From: Microbacteriaceae bacterium
Lineage (GTDB): Bacteria; Actinomycetota; Actinomycetes; Actinomycetales; Microbacteriaceae
Direction of reading: 5' to 3'
Assembly: GCA_027490915.1 (NCBI GenBank)
Contig: JAIXXG010000058.1
Span: 1-64,000, forward strand
DNA: 64,000 nucleotides
The first letter of the stretch is position 1, and each line of letters begins with the position of its first letter. The notes under the pieces were generated by a model that did not search any database, was not told the origin of the DNA, and saw nothing but the letters and a program-made list of their open reading frames with translations. Made by a program: the position numbers and the translations under genes. Shown piece after piece: positions 35,736 through 44,309 of the stretch.

Positions 35736-38072
35736 CTACAACCTCTCGATCGGAGCGATTTTGATCAGGAGGCGCTTGCGCCCGGCCGTGTCGAACTGCA
35801 CCTCGGCGATGCTCTTCGGCCCGGAGCCGGTGATGCCGCTGACGGTGCCGTCGCCGAAATCGACGTGGCGGATGCGGTCGCCGACCGCGAGCGTCAGATC
35901 GCCGTTGTCCCGCACCGTGCTCGTGACCCGATTCGCCCACTCGGTCTTCGGCTTGCCGGGCGGCAGCGACGCCGTGTAGCGGAAGCCGTCGCGGCCCGAC
36001 CCGAGGCTGCGCGCGCCGGATCGGAACCCGCTGCCCGACCCGGGCGCCTCGCGCCAGTCGATCAGTTCGGCGGGGATCTCCTGCAGGTACCGGCTCGGGC
36101 TCGCCACCATCGTGTCGCCGAAGGTCGAGCGCGTCATCGCGAGACTGAGGTGCAGCCGCTTGCGTGCACGCGTGATGCCGACGTAGAACAGGCGCCGCTC
36201 TTCGGCCGGGCCGCCGGGCTCGGCGGCGCTCATCTGGTGGGGCAGCAGGTTCTCCTCCACCCCCGTGATGAACACCGCGTCGAACTCGAGCCCCTTCGCG
36301 GTGTGCAGGGTCATGAGCGAGACCGTGCCGCTCGCGTCGTCGAGCTCATCGGCGGCGGCGACGAGCGCCACCTCGGTGAGGAAGTCGACGAGTCTGCCCT
36401 CAGGGTTGTTCTTCTGGAAGTCGCGGGTCACCGCCACGAGCTCTTCCACGTTCTCGGCCCGCGCCTCGTCTTGCGGGTCGCGGCTCGTGCGCAGCAGCTC
36501 GAGGTACTTCGTGCGCTCGATGATCGTCGTGAGGACATCCGGAACCGCCATCGTGTCAACGCCCTCGCCGAGCTCGTCGAGCAGGGCGGAGAGGTCGAGG
36601 ATCGCCGCCGTCACCTTGGGCCCGAGCCCGAGCGCCGCCGCATCGCGCAGCGCGTCGTGCATAGTGCCGCCCAGCTCGTCGGCGTGGGCGGCGAGCGCCG
36701 TCTCGGTCGCCGGTCCGATTCCGCGCTTCGGCGTGTTGAGGATGCGCCGCATCGCCAGCCCGTCTGCCGGGTTGGCCACGGCGATCAGGTAAGCCATGAG
36801 GTCTTTGATCTCGGCGCGCTCGTAGAACTTCGTGCCGCCGAGCACGCGGTAGGGCACGCCCGAGCGGATGAGGATCTCCTCCAGCGCACGGGTCTGCGCG
36901 TTGGTGCGGTAGAACACGGCCATCTCGCTGTACGGCATGCCGTGCTCGTGCAGCCGCGCGATCTCGTCGGCGACGAACTGCGCCTCGTCGTGCTGCGTGT
37001 AGCCGGTGAAGCCGACGATCTTGTCGCCCGCGCCCACGGCCGTGAACAGGTTCTTCGCGATGCGGTCGAAGTTGTTGGCGATGACGGCGTTGGCCGCGTC
37101 GAGGATCGTCTGGGTCGAGCGGTAGTTCTGCTCGAGCAGCACGACCTCGGCGCCGGGGAAGTCGCGCTCGAACTCGACGATGTTGCGGATGTCGGCGCCC
37201 CGGAAGGCGTAGATCGACTGATCGGAGTCGCCGACGACCGTGAGGCTCGCCGCGGGGATGCCCCCGCTCGTGTCGAGCTCGACGCGCGTATCGACGGGCA
37301 CGTGCACCGGCTCGACGGGCCGGGTCAGCTCGCGGATGAGCGCGTACTGGGCGTGGTTGGTGTCTTGGTACTCATCGATGAGGATGTGCCGGAACCGCCG
37401 TTGATACAGCGCCGCGACCTTCGGGAAGGCGCGGAACAGGTACACCGTCTGCGCGATGAGGTCGTCGAAGTCGAAGGCGTTCGCACGCCGCAGCTCGGCC
37501 GTGTAGCGCCGGAACAGCTCGAGGAACATCACCTCGGTCGGGTCGTTCGGGTTCAGCTGCCGGCTGTAGCCCTCGGCGTCGACGAGCTCGTTCTTGAGCC
37601 GCGAGATCTTGCCCGCCACGGCGCTCACCGTGAAGCCCATCGTGTCGGCCTGCATCTCTTTCACGAGCCGCTTGATGAGCGCCCGCGAGTCGGCCGAGTC
37701 GTAGATCGTGAACGCGGCACCGAAGCCGAACTGCTCTGCTTCGCGCCGCAGGATGCGCACGCACGCCGAGTGGAACGTCGAGATCCACATCCCCTGGGCC
37801 GCCTCGCGCCCGACCAGCAGCTCGACGCGCTCGCGCATCTCGGCCGCCGCCTTGTTGGTGAACGTGATGGCGAGGATCTGACTCGGCCACAGCTCGCGGT
37901 CGCGGATGAGCCGGGCCACCCGGCGGGTGAGCACGGCCGTCTTGCCCGACCCGGCACCGGCGACGATGAGCAGCGCCTGCGCCCGGCTCAGCACTGCCTG
38001 ACGCTGCTGCGGGTTCAGCCCGTCGAGCAGGGGATCGGCGTCGGCGACGGAAGCGGAGGCAGGGGTGCTCAT
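35736..38072 (-). CDS. pcrA: UvrD/PcrA-type ATP-dependent 3'-5' DNA helicase
   Basis: 778 residues, superfamily 1A helicase. Motif I AGAGSGKTAVL, Ia TFTNKAAAEM, II DEYQDTN, III GDSDQSIYAFRGAD, IV region NYRST, V TLHTAKGLEFD and VI VGITRARKRL are all present. The C-terminal 90 residues include a Tudor-like GDRIRHVDFGDGTVSG of PcrA, which binds RNA polymerase. It unwinds DNA in excision repair and removes replication blocks. ATG at 38072 with TAGACT nine bases upstream and little leader. Ends with its own stop 35 bases after the STAS gene start, no shared transcription implied beyond spacing. Confidence 0.95.
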   Translation of the reverse strand: MSTPASASVADADPLLDGLNPQQRQAVLSRAQALLIVAGAGSGKTAVLTRRVARLIRDRELWPSQILAITFTNKAAAEMRERVELLVGREAAQGMWISTFHSACVRILRREAEQFGFGAAFTIYDSADSRALIKRLVKEMQADTMGFTVSAVAGKISRLKNELVDAEGYSRQLNPNDPTEVMFLELFRRYTAELRRANAFDFDDLIAQTVYLFRAFPKVAALYQRRFRHILIDEYQDTNHAQYALIRELTRPVEPVHVPVDTRVELDTSGGIPAASLTVVGDSDQSIYAFRGADIRNIVEFERDFPGAEVVLLEQNYRSTQTILDAANAVIANNFDRIAKNLFTAVGAGDKIVGFTGYTQHDEAQFVADEIARLHEHGMPYSEMAVFYRTNAQTRALEEILIRSGVPYRVLGGTKFYERAEIKDLMAYLIAVANPADGLAMRRILNTPKRGIGPATETALAAHADELGGTMHDALRDAAALGLGPKVTAAILDLSALLDELGEGVDTMAVPDVLTTIIERTKYLELLRTSRDPQDEARAENVEELVAVTRDFQKNNPEGRLVDFLTEVALVAAADELDDASGTVSLMTLHTAKGLEFDAVFITGVEENLLPHQMSAAEPGGPAEERRLFYVGITRARKRLHLSLAMTRSTFGDTMVASPSRYLQEIPAELIDWREAPGSGSGFRSGARSLGSGRDGFRYTASLPPGKPKTEWANRVTSTVRDNGDLTLAVGDRIRHVDFGDGTVSGITGSGPKSIAEVQFDTAGRKRLLIKIAPIERL

Positions 38073-38173
38073 GACCGCCCCAGTCTAGGTCGCGCCGCCG
38101 ACGGACCCGCGGTGAGCATCCGGCCGCCGCGGGGCACCGCCGCGGTCGCCGCAGCCGGTCGCCGCCGCACGGC

Positions 38174-39253
38174 TCAGAGCGCCGCGCGGGCCTCGATCGC
38201 GAGGTCGGGGTGATCGGCGAAGACGCCGTCGAGGCCGGTGCGCATGAGCGCGGTGAACCACGTCAGCCAGTCGCCGTGCGCGGCACCCGTCGAGCCGATG
38301 CGGCACGGCGCGGGAAGGAAGCGGTTCTCGGGGCGCAGGGTCCAGGTGTAGACCTCGAGCCCCGTCGCGTGCGCGCGGGCGACGAGGTCCGAGGCGGCGA
38401 GGCCCCCGCCGATCGCCGACCAGGCCGAGCCGGGCCGGTCGGCCTCCTTCGGGGCGGCCTTCACGAGCAGGGCCGTGTCGACGCTGATGCCGTCGATGCC
38501 CGCCGACCGCAGCCGGTCGAGGCCCGCGCTCGTCAGGTGGCCCGCGTACGAGAGCGCCGCGGCGCCGTAGCGCGCCACGAGGTCGGCGGGGCTGCCCGCC
38601 TTCTCGAGCAGGTAGACATACCGGGCCGGCAGTCCGCGCTGCCGCAGCTGCCCGAGCACCGTCTGCTCGAAGGCCTCGACGATGAGGCGGCCGGGATGCT
38701 CGGCGACCCACAGCGCGAGCTCCGCGGCCAGCAGCTCGTCGAGCGACAGGCCGATGCTCGCGAAGTAGGTCGCGTGCTTGATCTCGGCGACCAGCCGCAC
38801 GGGCACGCCCGAGGGGGCGGGGGCGGCCTCGGCGAGCATCCCGAGCAGGTCGCTCAGCCGCAGGATCGGGTACCGGCCATCGAAGCGGGCCGACGCGCCG
38901 CGCACCTGCGGCAGCCGCTCGCGCGCGCGCAGCGTGCGCAGCTCGGCCCACGTGAAGTCCTCCGTGAACCAGCCGGTGAGCCGCTGCCCGTCGATCTCGC
39001 GGGTCGTGCGACGGTCGGCGAACTCGGGTCGGTCGGCGACATCGGTCGTGCCCGAGATCTCGTTCTCGTGCCGCAGTACGAGCACTCCGTCGCGCGTGGC
39101 GACGATGTCGGGCTCGATCGCCTCAGCCCCCAGCGCGAGCGCCAGACGATAGGCGGCCTCGGTGTGCTCGGGGCGATATCCGCTCGCCCCCCGGTGCGCC
39201 ACGACGAGGGGGCGCGGATGCTCGCGCGCAGTCTCGGGCGTGTGCTCGGTCAC
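38174..39253 (-). CDS. Glycerophosphodiester phosphodiesterase
   Basis: 359 residues, a GDPD TIM barrel without signal peptide. LVVAHRGASGYRPEHTEAA is the family HRG motif; EPDIVATRDGVLVLRHE provides the metal-binding Glu/Asp and the second His, and VRLVAEIKHATY holds the next Glu-x-Lys. It hydrolyses glycerophosphodiesters to glycerol-3-phosphate and an alcohol. GTG start at 39253. Its -10 box TAGCGT at 39261-39266 is seven bases away. Divergent from the DUF4190 gene by 31 bases. Confidence 0.92.
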   Translation of the reverse strand: MTEHTPETAREHPRPLVVAHRGASGYRPEHTEAAYRLALALGAEAIEPDIVATRDGVLVLRHENEISGTTDVADRPEFADRRTTREIDGQRLTGWFTEDFTWAELRTLRARERLPQVRGASARFDGRYPILRLSDLLGMLAEAAPAPSGVPVRLVAEIKHATYFASIGLSLDELLAAELALWVAEHPGRLIVEAFEQTVLGQLRQRGLPARYVYLLEKAGSPADLVARYGAAALSYAGHLTSAGLDRLRSAGIDGISVDTALLVKAAPKEADRPGSAWSAIGGGLAASDLVARAHATGLEVYTWTLRPENRFLPAPCRIGSTGAAHGDWLTWFTALMRTGLDGVFADHPDLAIEARAAL

Positions 39254-39260
39254 CCTGCCC

Positions 39261-39277
39261 ACGCTACGGGATACCGT
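39261..39277. promoter_or_regulatory. Back-to-back leaderless promoters of the phosphodiesterase and DUF4190 genes
   Basis: Minus-strand TAGCGT (39261-39266) is seven bases before the GTG at 39253; plus-strand TACCGT (39272-39277) is seven bases before the ATG at 39285. With 31 bases between start codons, each promoter's -35 region must lie in the other gene's coding sequence. Confidence 0.5.
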
Positions 39278-39284
39278 CGAGGCC

Positions 39285-39578
39285 ATGAGCGACACGAGCG
39301 TGCCCCTCGAGCCGAGCGGGCTCGAGCCGAGCGGGCTCGACCCGGTGCCGGAGGCCCGCCCGCGCCTCAACGCGCTCGCCGTCGCGGCCCTCATCCTCGG
39401 CGCGCTGCTGAGCCCGCTCGCCGCGCTCTTCGGGCACGTCGCGGTCGGGCAGATCACCCGTTCGGCAGGCCGCGAGCGGGGAATCGTCGTCGCGTGGGTG
39501 GCCGTCGGGCTCGGATACCTCTGGCTCGCGGCAGCCGTCATCGTCGCGGTGGGGGTCGTGGTGGTGCTCGGCCGATGA
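39285..39578 (+). CDS. Small DUF4190-like membrane protein
   Basis: 97 residues. N-terminal 28 are polar with a PSGLEPSGLDP repeat; two helices follow (about 30-52, 67-95). ALILGALLSPLAALFGHVAVGQITR matches DUF4190, two-helix proteins of unknown role. The next gene overlaps its stop (ATGA). A similar protein begins at the end of this window (63684-64000). Confidence 0.75.
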   Translation: MSDTSVPLEPSGLEPSGLDPVPEARPRLNALAVAALILGALLSPLAALFGHVAVGQITRSAGRERGIVVAWVAVGLGYLWLAAAVIVAVGVVVVLGR

Positions 39579-40111
39579 CGGGCGAGGCGTGGGTCGAGCC
39601 GGCCGCCCGCCTGCCCCTGCGGTGGGGGCGCTATCGCGACCGCGTCGTCGCCGGGCTGGTGCTCATCGCCACCGGTCTCGTGCACCTGCAGGCGGCCAGC
39701 ACCCTGAACCTCATGCCGCTCATCGTCGGCACGGCGGCGCACACGATCGGCTGGCTGATCCTGCCCGCCGCGGCCTGGCGCCGGATCGTGCCCCTCCTGC
39801 CGAGCGGCCTCGTCGTGTGGCTGCTGCTCACCGGGCCGCAGTCGATGTGGACCCTCGCCGTGCCCTTCGTGTGCTGGCTGATCGCGCGGCACCGGCCGTG
39901 GCGCAGCCTGCTCGCGCTCGCCCCCGTGCTGCTCTACGGGGTGCTCGCCGCGGCGGTGTTCCGCGAGTACGAGCAGCAGGTGCTCGCGCTCGGGCTCGCG
40001 GGCATCGTGCTCACCGGGTCGGCGTGGTGGGCGTGGGCGCTCGCGCGCCCGGCCCCCGCATCCCGAACCGCCCCGCCCTCGACCCCGGGCACGGGCACAG
40101 CCAGCGCATAG
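39575..40111 (+). CDS. Membrane protein of unknown function
   Basis: 178 residues with about six hydrophobic segments: GLVLIATGLVHLQAASTLNL, HTIGWLILPAAAW, SGLVVWLLLTGP, LAVPFVCWLIARHRP, PVLLYGVLAAAVF and IVLTGSAWWAWALA. The C terminus is Pro/Thr-rich (TAPPSTPGTGTASA). I do not recognise the family. It is translationally coupled to the DUF4190-like gene upstream, so the two may work together. Arg- and Trp-rich ends between the helices suggest alternating cytoplasmic loops. Confidence 0.7.
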   Translation: MTGEAWVEPAARLPLRWGRYRDRVVAGLVLIATGLVHLQAASTLNLMPLIVGTAAHTIGWLILPAAAWRRIVPLLPSGLVVWLLLTGPQSMWTLAVPFVCWLIARHRPWRSLLALAPVLLYGVLAAAVFREYEQQVLALGLAGIVLTGSAWWAWALARPAPASRTAPPSTPGTGTASA

Positions 40112-40144
40112 CCGCGAACAGGGCCGTTTCGAGGCGAGGTTCTC

Positions 40145-40150
40145 TACACT
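40145..40150 (+). promoter_or_regulatory. -10 box for a leaderless YccA-family mRNA
   Basis: TACACT followed by TCTGCC and the ATG at 40157, six-base spacing. Confidence 0.55.
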
Positions 40151-40156
40151 TCTGCC

Positions 40157-40963
40157 ATGGCCACTTCCAACCCCGCTTTCTCCAACTCCCCTGCGTTCTC
40201 GCAGAGCGCCACCAAGGCGATGCAGTGGACGCAGGAGCCCTCCGCCCAGCAGCTCGATGAGCTCTACGCCCGTTCGGCAGCGACGCCCGACGACATGGGC
40301 CGCATGACGTACGAGAACACGATCCAGAAGACGGTGGGCGCGTTCGCCGTGCTGCTCGTCTTCGCGGCCGTCGGCTGGTTCGTGCCCGGCCTCTGGATCA
40401 TCGGCGGCATCGTCGGCTTCGTGCTCGCGCTCGTCAACATCTTCAAGAAGGAGCCCTCGCCGGCGCTGATCCTCGCCTACGCGGGCGCACAGGGCCTGTT
40501 CGTCGGCGGCATCTCGGCGTTCTACCAGTCGGCATGGGACGGCATCGTCGTGCAGGCCGTGCTCGGCACGCTCGCCGTCGTCGGCGTGACGCTCGCCCTC
40601 TTCGCGAGCGGAAAGATCCGCGCCTCGAAGCGCGCGACGCAGATCTTCCTCGTCGCGATGATCGGGTACGCGGTGTTCTCGCTCGTGAACTTCGGCCTCA
40701 TGGCCTTCGGCGTCACGAGCAGCATGTTCGGCCTGCGCGACGTGACCTTCCTCGGCATGCCGCTCGGCTTCTGGCTGGGCATCCTCGTCGTGCTGATGGC
40801 GGCGTACTCGCTCGTGCTCGACTTCGACTCGGTCAAGACCGGTGTCGAGCGCGGCGCCCCCGCCAAGTACGGCTGGACGGCCGCCTTCGGCATCATGGTC
40901 ACCGTCATCTGGCTGTACCTCGAGATCCTGCGCCTGCTCGCGATCCTGCGCGGCAACAACTAG
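40157..40963 (+). CDS. Bax inhibitor-1/YccA family membrane protein
   Basis: 268 residues. A polar N-terminal region (1-55) is followed by seven hydrophobic segments with ILAYAGAQGLFVGGISAFYQ and the acidic VLDFDSVKTGVERGAPAKYG, the Asp-rich C-terminal motif of this family. Members include a calcium-leak channel in Bacillus (YetJ) and E. coli YccA, which inhibits FtsH; its role here is not known. The leaderless promoter is six bases upstream. A strong terminator follows at 40991-41012. Confidence 0.85.
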   Translation: MATSNPAFSNSPAFSQSATKAMQWTQEPSAQQLDELYARSAATPDDMGRMTYENTIQKTVGAFAVLLVFAAVGWFVPGLWIIGGIVGFVLALVNIFKKEPSPALILAYAGAQGLFVGGISAFYQSAWDGIVVQAVLGTLAVVGVTLALFASGKIRASKRATQIFLVAMIGYAVFSLVNFGLMAFGVTSSMFGLRDVTFLGMPLGFWLGILVVLMAAYSLVLDFDSVKTGVERGAPAKYGWTAAFGIMVTVIWLYLEILRLLAILRGNN

Positions 40964-40990
40964 GCGCAACCGAGCATCCTGCACGGGATG

Positions 40991-41012
40991 GGGCCGCCCT
41001 CCGGGGCGGCCC
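40991..41012 (+). terminator. YccA-family gene terminator
   Basis: GGGCCGCCC, TCCG loop, GGGCGGCCC, then TTTCTCG: nine-base-pair stem and short T-rich run, 27 bases after the stop. Confidence 0.9.
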
Positions 41013-41036
41013 TTTCTCGTCGGCGCACCGCCGTGG

Positions 41037-41057
41037 CACGCAGCACGCAGCACGCAG
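41037..41057. repeat. (CACGCAG)3 tandem repeat
   Basis: Three perfect seven-base units in the intergenic gap. No function apparent; a possible slippage site. Confidence 0.85.
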
Positions 41058-41092
41058 CGCGAGGCTCTCGACGCGCCGCTGCACGCACGGTG

Positions 41093-41126
41093 TGTGAAGC
41101 CGGTTTGACGTCAGAACGGCTTCACA
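41093..41126. promoter_or_regulatory. 34-base palindrome with a TGACGTCA centre
   Basis: TGTGAAGCCG (41093-41102) and CGGCTTCACA (41117-41126) are perfect complements, with the palindrome TGACGTCA (41106-41113) between them. It could be an operator for a dimeric repressor, or a hairpin. No promoter for a nearby gene lies close on either side. Confidence 0.5.
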
Positions 41127-41149
41127 TCGGCATCTCGCGAGAGAGACAT

Positions 41150-41181
41150 GTGCCTCTGGCGGCACGTGCCGCGCGAGGCAC
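41150..41181. repeat. Palindromic intergenic element, family 2, copy B
   Basis: GTGCCTCTGGCGGCAC then GTGCCGCGCGAGGCAC; the inner GCGGCACGTGCCGC is a perfect 14-bp palindrome and the outer arms are GTGCCTC/GAGGCAC. 28 of 32 bases match copy A at 31271-31302. Confidence 0.75.
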
Positions 41182-41272
41182 ATTGCGTTGCGAAGAAGCC
41201 CAGCCGGCGCGGGCGATCACCCGCCTGCAGTCCTCGCCGGCGCCCAGCGCACCGCGCGCCGAGACGGCGCCC

Positions 41273-41327
41273 GGAATGACCGGCCGCAGAGGCGAGAAAT
41301 CGCCTCTGCTCAAAGGCCGGTCATTCC
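41273..41327 (-). terminator. Two-tier guaA terminator overlapping the last codons
   Basis: Outer arms GGAATGACCGGCC (41273-41285) and GGCCGGTCATTCC (41315-41327), 13 perfect pairs; inner arms GCAGAGGCGA (41286-41295) and TCGCCTCTGC (41300-41309), 10 perfect pairs, GAAA loop. The outer arm includes the guaA stop codon and part of the last Trp-Glu codons. Confidence 0.85.
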
Positions 41328-42895
41328 CATTCGATCGTGCCCGGGGGCTTCGACGTGACGTCGAGCACGACCCGGTTGACGCCGGCGACCTCGTTCGTGA
41401 TGCGGTTCGAGATGCGGGCGAGCACGTCGTACGGCAGTCGGGTCCAGTCGGCGGTCATGGCATCCTCCGACGACACCGGGCGCAGCACGATCGGGTGCCC
41501 GTAGGTGCGTCCGTCGCCCTGCACGCCCACCGACCGCACGTCGGCGAGCAGCACCACCGGGCACTGCCAGATCTCGGCATCGAGCCCCGCCGCCGTCAGC
41601 TCGGCGCGCACGATCGCGTCGGCCTCGCGCAGCAGGTCGAGGCGCTCCTGCGTGACCTCGCCGATGATGCGGATGCCCAGGCCCGGGCCCGGGAACGGCT
41701 GACGGTTCACGATCTCCGCCGGCAGGCCGAGCTCGCGCCCGATCGCCCGCACCTCATCCTTGAACAGCGCGCGCAGCGGCTCGACGAGAGCGAACTGGAG
41801 GTCGTCAGGAAGCCCGCCCACGTTGTGGTGGCTCTTGATCGTCGCCGTGCCCGAACCGTGGCCCGACTCGACGATGTCGGGGTAGAGCGTGCCCTGCACG
41901 AGGAACTCGATCGATCCGCCCTCATCGGCGGCCTCCGCGACCAGGTCGGCGGCGGCCTGCTCGAACGTGCGGATGAACTCGCGGCCGATGATCTTGCGCT
42001 TGGTCTCGGGCTCGGTCACGCCCGCCAGGGCGGTGAGGAACTGCTCGCGAGCATCCACCGTCACCAGACGGATGCCCGTCGCCGCGACGTAGTCCTCTTC
42101 GACCTGACGGCGCTCGTCGGCGCGCAGCAGGCCGTGGTCGACGAACACGCAGACCAGCTGGTCGCCGACGGCCTCGTGCACGAGCGCCGCCGCGACCGCG
42201 GAGTCGACGCCGCCGGAGAGACCGCAGATGACGCGCGCGTCGCCGATCTGGGCGCGGATGCGCTCGACCTGCTCGGCGATGACGTTGCCGCTGTTCCAGT
42301 CGGCGGGGATGCCCGCCGCGCGGTGCAGGAAGTTCTCGAGCACGCGCTGACCGAACTCGGAGTGCTTGACCTCGGGGTGCCACTGCACGCCGTACATCTT
42401 CGCCTCGTCGTTGGCGAAGGCCGCGACGGGGGTGTCGGCGGTCGAGGCGAGCACCGTGAAGCCCTCGGGCGCCCGCGCCACCGAGTCGCCGTGGCTCATC
42501 CACGTCGTCTGCGTCACCGGCTGATCGGCGAGCAGGGCGCCGCCGTCGCCGACGACCGTCATCGCGGTGGCGCCGTACTCGCGGCGGCCGGTGCGAGCGA
42601 CCTCGCCGCCCAGCTGCTGGGCCATCACCTGGAACCCGTAGCAGATGCCCATGACCGGCAGTCCGAGCTGCAGGATGCCCGGGTCGAGGCTCGGAGACCC
42701 CGGCTCGTAGACGCTCGACGGGCCGCCGCTCAGCACGATGCCCGCGGGGTTCTTGGCGGCGACCTCGGCCGCCGTGATGCTGTGCGGCACGATCTCGCTG
42801 TAGACGCCGGCCTCGCGCACGCGGCGGGCGATCAGCTGGGCGTACTGCGCGCCGAAGTCGACGACGAGAACCGGCCGGTGCGCGGTGTCGCTCAC
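41321..42895 (-). CDS. guaA: GMP synthase (glutamine-hydrolysing)
   Basis: 524 residues. The class I glutamine amidotransferase domain (1-200) has [12 protein letters not shown] with the nucleophilic Cys and [13 protein letters not shown] with catalytic His-x-Glu. The ATP-pyrophosphatase domain has [15 protein letters not shown], and the C-terminal dimerisation domain ends [17 protein letters not shown]. It aminates XMP to GMP. The GTG at 42895 overlaps the stop of the DUF3817 gene (GTGA). Two other guanine-pathway genes, guaB and guaB3, lie a few kilobases away. Confidence 0.97.
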   Translation of the reverse strand: MSDTAHRPVLVVDFGAQYAQLIARRVREAGVYSEIVPHSITAAEVAAKNPAGIVLSGGPSSVYEPGSPSLDPGILQLGLPVMGICYGFQVMAQQLGGEVARTGRREYGATAMTVVGDGGALLADQPVTQTTWMSHGDSVARAPEGFTVLASTADTPVAAFANDEAKMYGVQWHPEVKHSEFGQRVLENFLHRAAGIPADWNSGNVIAEQVERIRAQIGDARVICGLSGGVDSAVAAALVHEAVGDQLVCVFVDHGLLRADERRQVEEDYVAATGIRLVTVDAREQFLTALAGVTEPETKRKIIGREFIRTFEQAAADLVAEAADEGGSIEFLVQGTLYPDIVESGHGSGTATIKSHHNVGGLPDDLQFALVEPLRALFKDEVRAIGRELGLPAEIVNRQPFPGPGLGIRIIGEVTQERLDLLREADAIVRAELTAAGLDAEIWQCPVVLLADVRSVGVQGDGRTYGHPIVLRPVSSEDAMTADWTRLPYDVLARISNRITNEVAGVNRVVLDVTSKPPGTIEWE

Positions 42896-43326
42896 GCCGC
42901 GACCTCCGTGCCGGAACGCGACTCGAGGTCGGCGATGATCGCCTCGACCTCGCGCGGCACCTGGCGCTCGAAGAAGAACGACAGCAGCGGCACGATGCCG
43001 CCCATCGCGATCCAGACGAACTTCCAGAACGGCCAGCGCAGCAGGCGCCACAGCAGGAAGTCGCACGCGAGGTACAGCACGTAGAGCCAGCCGTGCACGG
43101 CGAGCAGCAGGATCGACACGTTGACGCCGGTGATCGCGTCGGGGTCGGTGAGCGCGAGCCCGCCCGCCTCGCCGCCGAACTCGATGTCGACGCCGAACCC
43201 GTAGCGCGTCACCATCATCACGACGAGGCCGAGCAGGAAGGTGCCGGTGAGCACCGACGAGACCTTGTAGACCGCGAGCACGCGGCGGATGAGCGGGATG
43301 TCTGAGGGCTGGGGGCCGAACGCCAT
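42892..43326 (-). CDS. DUF3817 membrane protein
   Basis: 144 residues, three membrane helices: [40 protein letters not shown], and [37 protein letters not shown] is the DUF3817 signature. Function unknown. Next to SURF1 and guaA in actinobacteria; here co-translated with guaA through a GTGA overlap. Start ATG at 43326 with TAGACT six bases upstream. Confidence 0.85.
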   Translation of the reverse strand: MAFGPQPSDIPLIRRVLAVYKVSSVLTGTFLLGLVVMMVTRYGFGVDIEFGGEAGGLALTDPDAITGVNVSILLLAVHGWLYVLYLACDFLLWRLLRWPFWKFVWIAMGGIVPLLSFFFERQVPREVEAIIADLESRSGTEVAA

Positions 43327-43330
43327 GCCC

Positions 43331-44167
43331 TCAGTCTAGAGCCGCGGTCTGAGCGGGTTCCGATGGCCGAGCGGCGCGGGAGGGGGCGCTCTCGGGCCCG
43401 TCGGGGTCGTCGTCGCCCGCGAGGCGCGCCTGCTCCTTCTCCTGCTCGTCCTTCACGAGGCGCCACCACAGGTAGATCGCGAATCCGCCGAAGATGACCC
43501 ACTCGATCGCGTAGAAGAGGTTGAGCAGGTTGAGCTCGGTCGGCTGCTCGGGCGGGGGCGCCGCGATCGTCGAGAGCCCGGCCGGCGCCTCGTCGAGCAC
43601 GAGGTAGCCCGAGTACACCGTGTCGACCTCGGCCCAGAGGTTGATCAGCTCGGCCACGGCGATCGCGGTGCGCTCACCCGCCTCGAAGTCGCTGACCTGG
43701 GGCGACTCGCTGGGCACGTAGCGCCCGGTGAGCTCCGCCTCCCCCGTCGGCAGCGTCGGGATGCCCGCCCCGACGTCCCCGTACCCGACCGCGACGGCGA
43801 GGCTCGCGCCGCCCTCGGTCACGAGGTGCCGGATCACCCAGTCGCCCGGCTCGCCCCGGGTGCCGGAGCCGTCATCGCCGCTGAGACGGCCGGTGACGAC
43901 GAGGTCGTCACCGGGGGCCCAGGTGCCGCGCACGGTGACGAGCCGTCCGCTCGCCTCCGTGGTCATGACCTCCTGCGGCTCGGCGACCGAGGTGAGGGGC
44001 ACGGCCGTCTCGGTGTCGCGCGTGTCCTCCACGGTCGACTCGAGGGAGCGCTCGAGCTGCCATTGGCCGAGCGCGGCGAACCCCGCGGCGATGCCCAGGG
44101 CGAGGGCGAGTGCGGCGATCCAGCGCGGGCGGCGGGCGATGCGCCAGAAGCCCGGGGTCGTGGTGAT
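43331..44167 (-). CDS. SURF1 family cytochrome oxidase biogenesis protein, apparent ATC start
   Basis: About 278 residues. Reading upstream from the first standard start (GTG at 44032) the frame gives GFWRIARRPRWIAALALALA, a membrane helix, and AALGQWQLERSLESTVEDT; the RPRWIA and GQWQ elements are classic SURF1. No ATG, GTG or TTG precedes this in frame. An AGGAGG site at 44176-44181 is eight bases before an ATC codon at 44165-44167, which is the likely start. The second membrane helix is AIEWVIFGGFAIYLWWRLV near the C terminus. SURF1 helps assemble the haem-copper centre of the aa3 oxidase. TACACT at 44201-44206 is the probable -10 box. A sequencing error at the start is the alternative. Confidence 0.85.
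   Translation of the reverse strand: MTTTPGFWRIARRPRWIAALALALGIAAGFAALGQWQLERSLESTVEDTRDTETAVPLTSVAEPQEVMTTEASGRLVTVRGTWAPGDDLVVTGRLSGDDGSGTRGEPGDWVIRHLVTEGGASLAVAVGYGDVGAGIPTLPTGEAELTGRYVPSESPQVSDFEAGERTAIAVAELINLWAEVDTVYSGYLVLDEAPAGLSTIAAPPPEQPTELNLLNLFYAIEWVIFGGFAIYLWWRLVKDEQEKEQARLAGDDDPDGPESAPSRAARPSEPAQTAALD
43333..43338 (-). promoter_or_regulatory. -10 box for a leaderless DUF3817-guaA mRNA
   Basis: TAGACT on the minus strand with GAGGGC before the ATG at 43326. It lies in the last codons of the SURF1 gene. Confidence 0.55.
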
Positions 44168-44211
44168 GGGTCGGCCCTCCTGCGCTCGGCGAGAGCCTCC
44201 AGTGTAGAGAA

Positions 44212-44248
44212 CGATGGCGGGGCCTCTCTGAGAGAGACCCCGCCATCG
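44212..44248 (-). terminator. Terminator of the CWB2 protein gene
   Basis: CGATGGCGGGG (44212-44222) pairs with CCCCGCCATCG (44238-44248), with CTCTCT/AGAGAG inside. It lies 62 bases after the stop of the CWB2 gene and is followed on the minus strand by TTCTC. Confidence 0.85.
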
Positions 44249-44309
44249 GGGAGAGGAGCGCGGCCGTGAGTTTCGGGTACCCGACGGCCGCGCCCTCAGG
44301 GGGTGATGA

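Larger units (their letters stand above)
40964..41320. other. 357-base convergent gap, hairpin-rich and gene-free
   Basis: No coding sequence is visible. In order it contains the YccA-family terminator, a (CACGCAG)3 tandem repeat, a 34-base palindrome around TGACGTCA, a family 2 palindromic repeat, and the start of the two-tier guaA terminator. It is the longest non-coding stretch in the window. Confidence 0.8.

Noticed and set aside
35730..38213. An 827-codon open frame on the plus strand opposite the helicase gene.
   Set aside because: The translation is Arg- and Asp-rich without domains, and the antisense helicase has all seven motifs.
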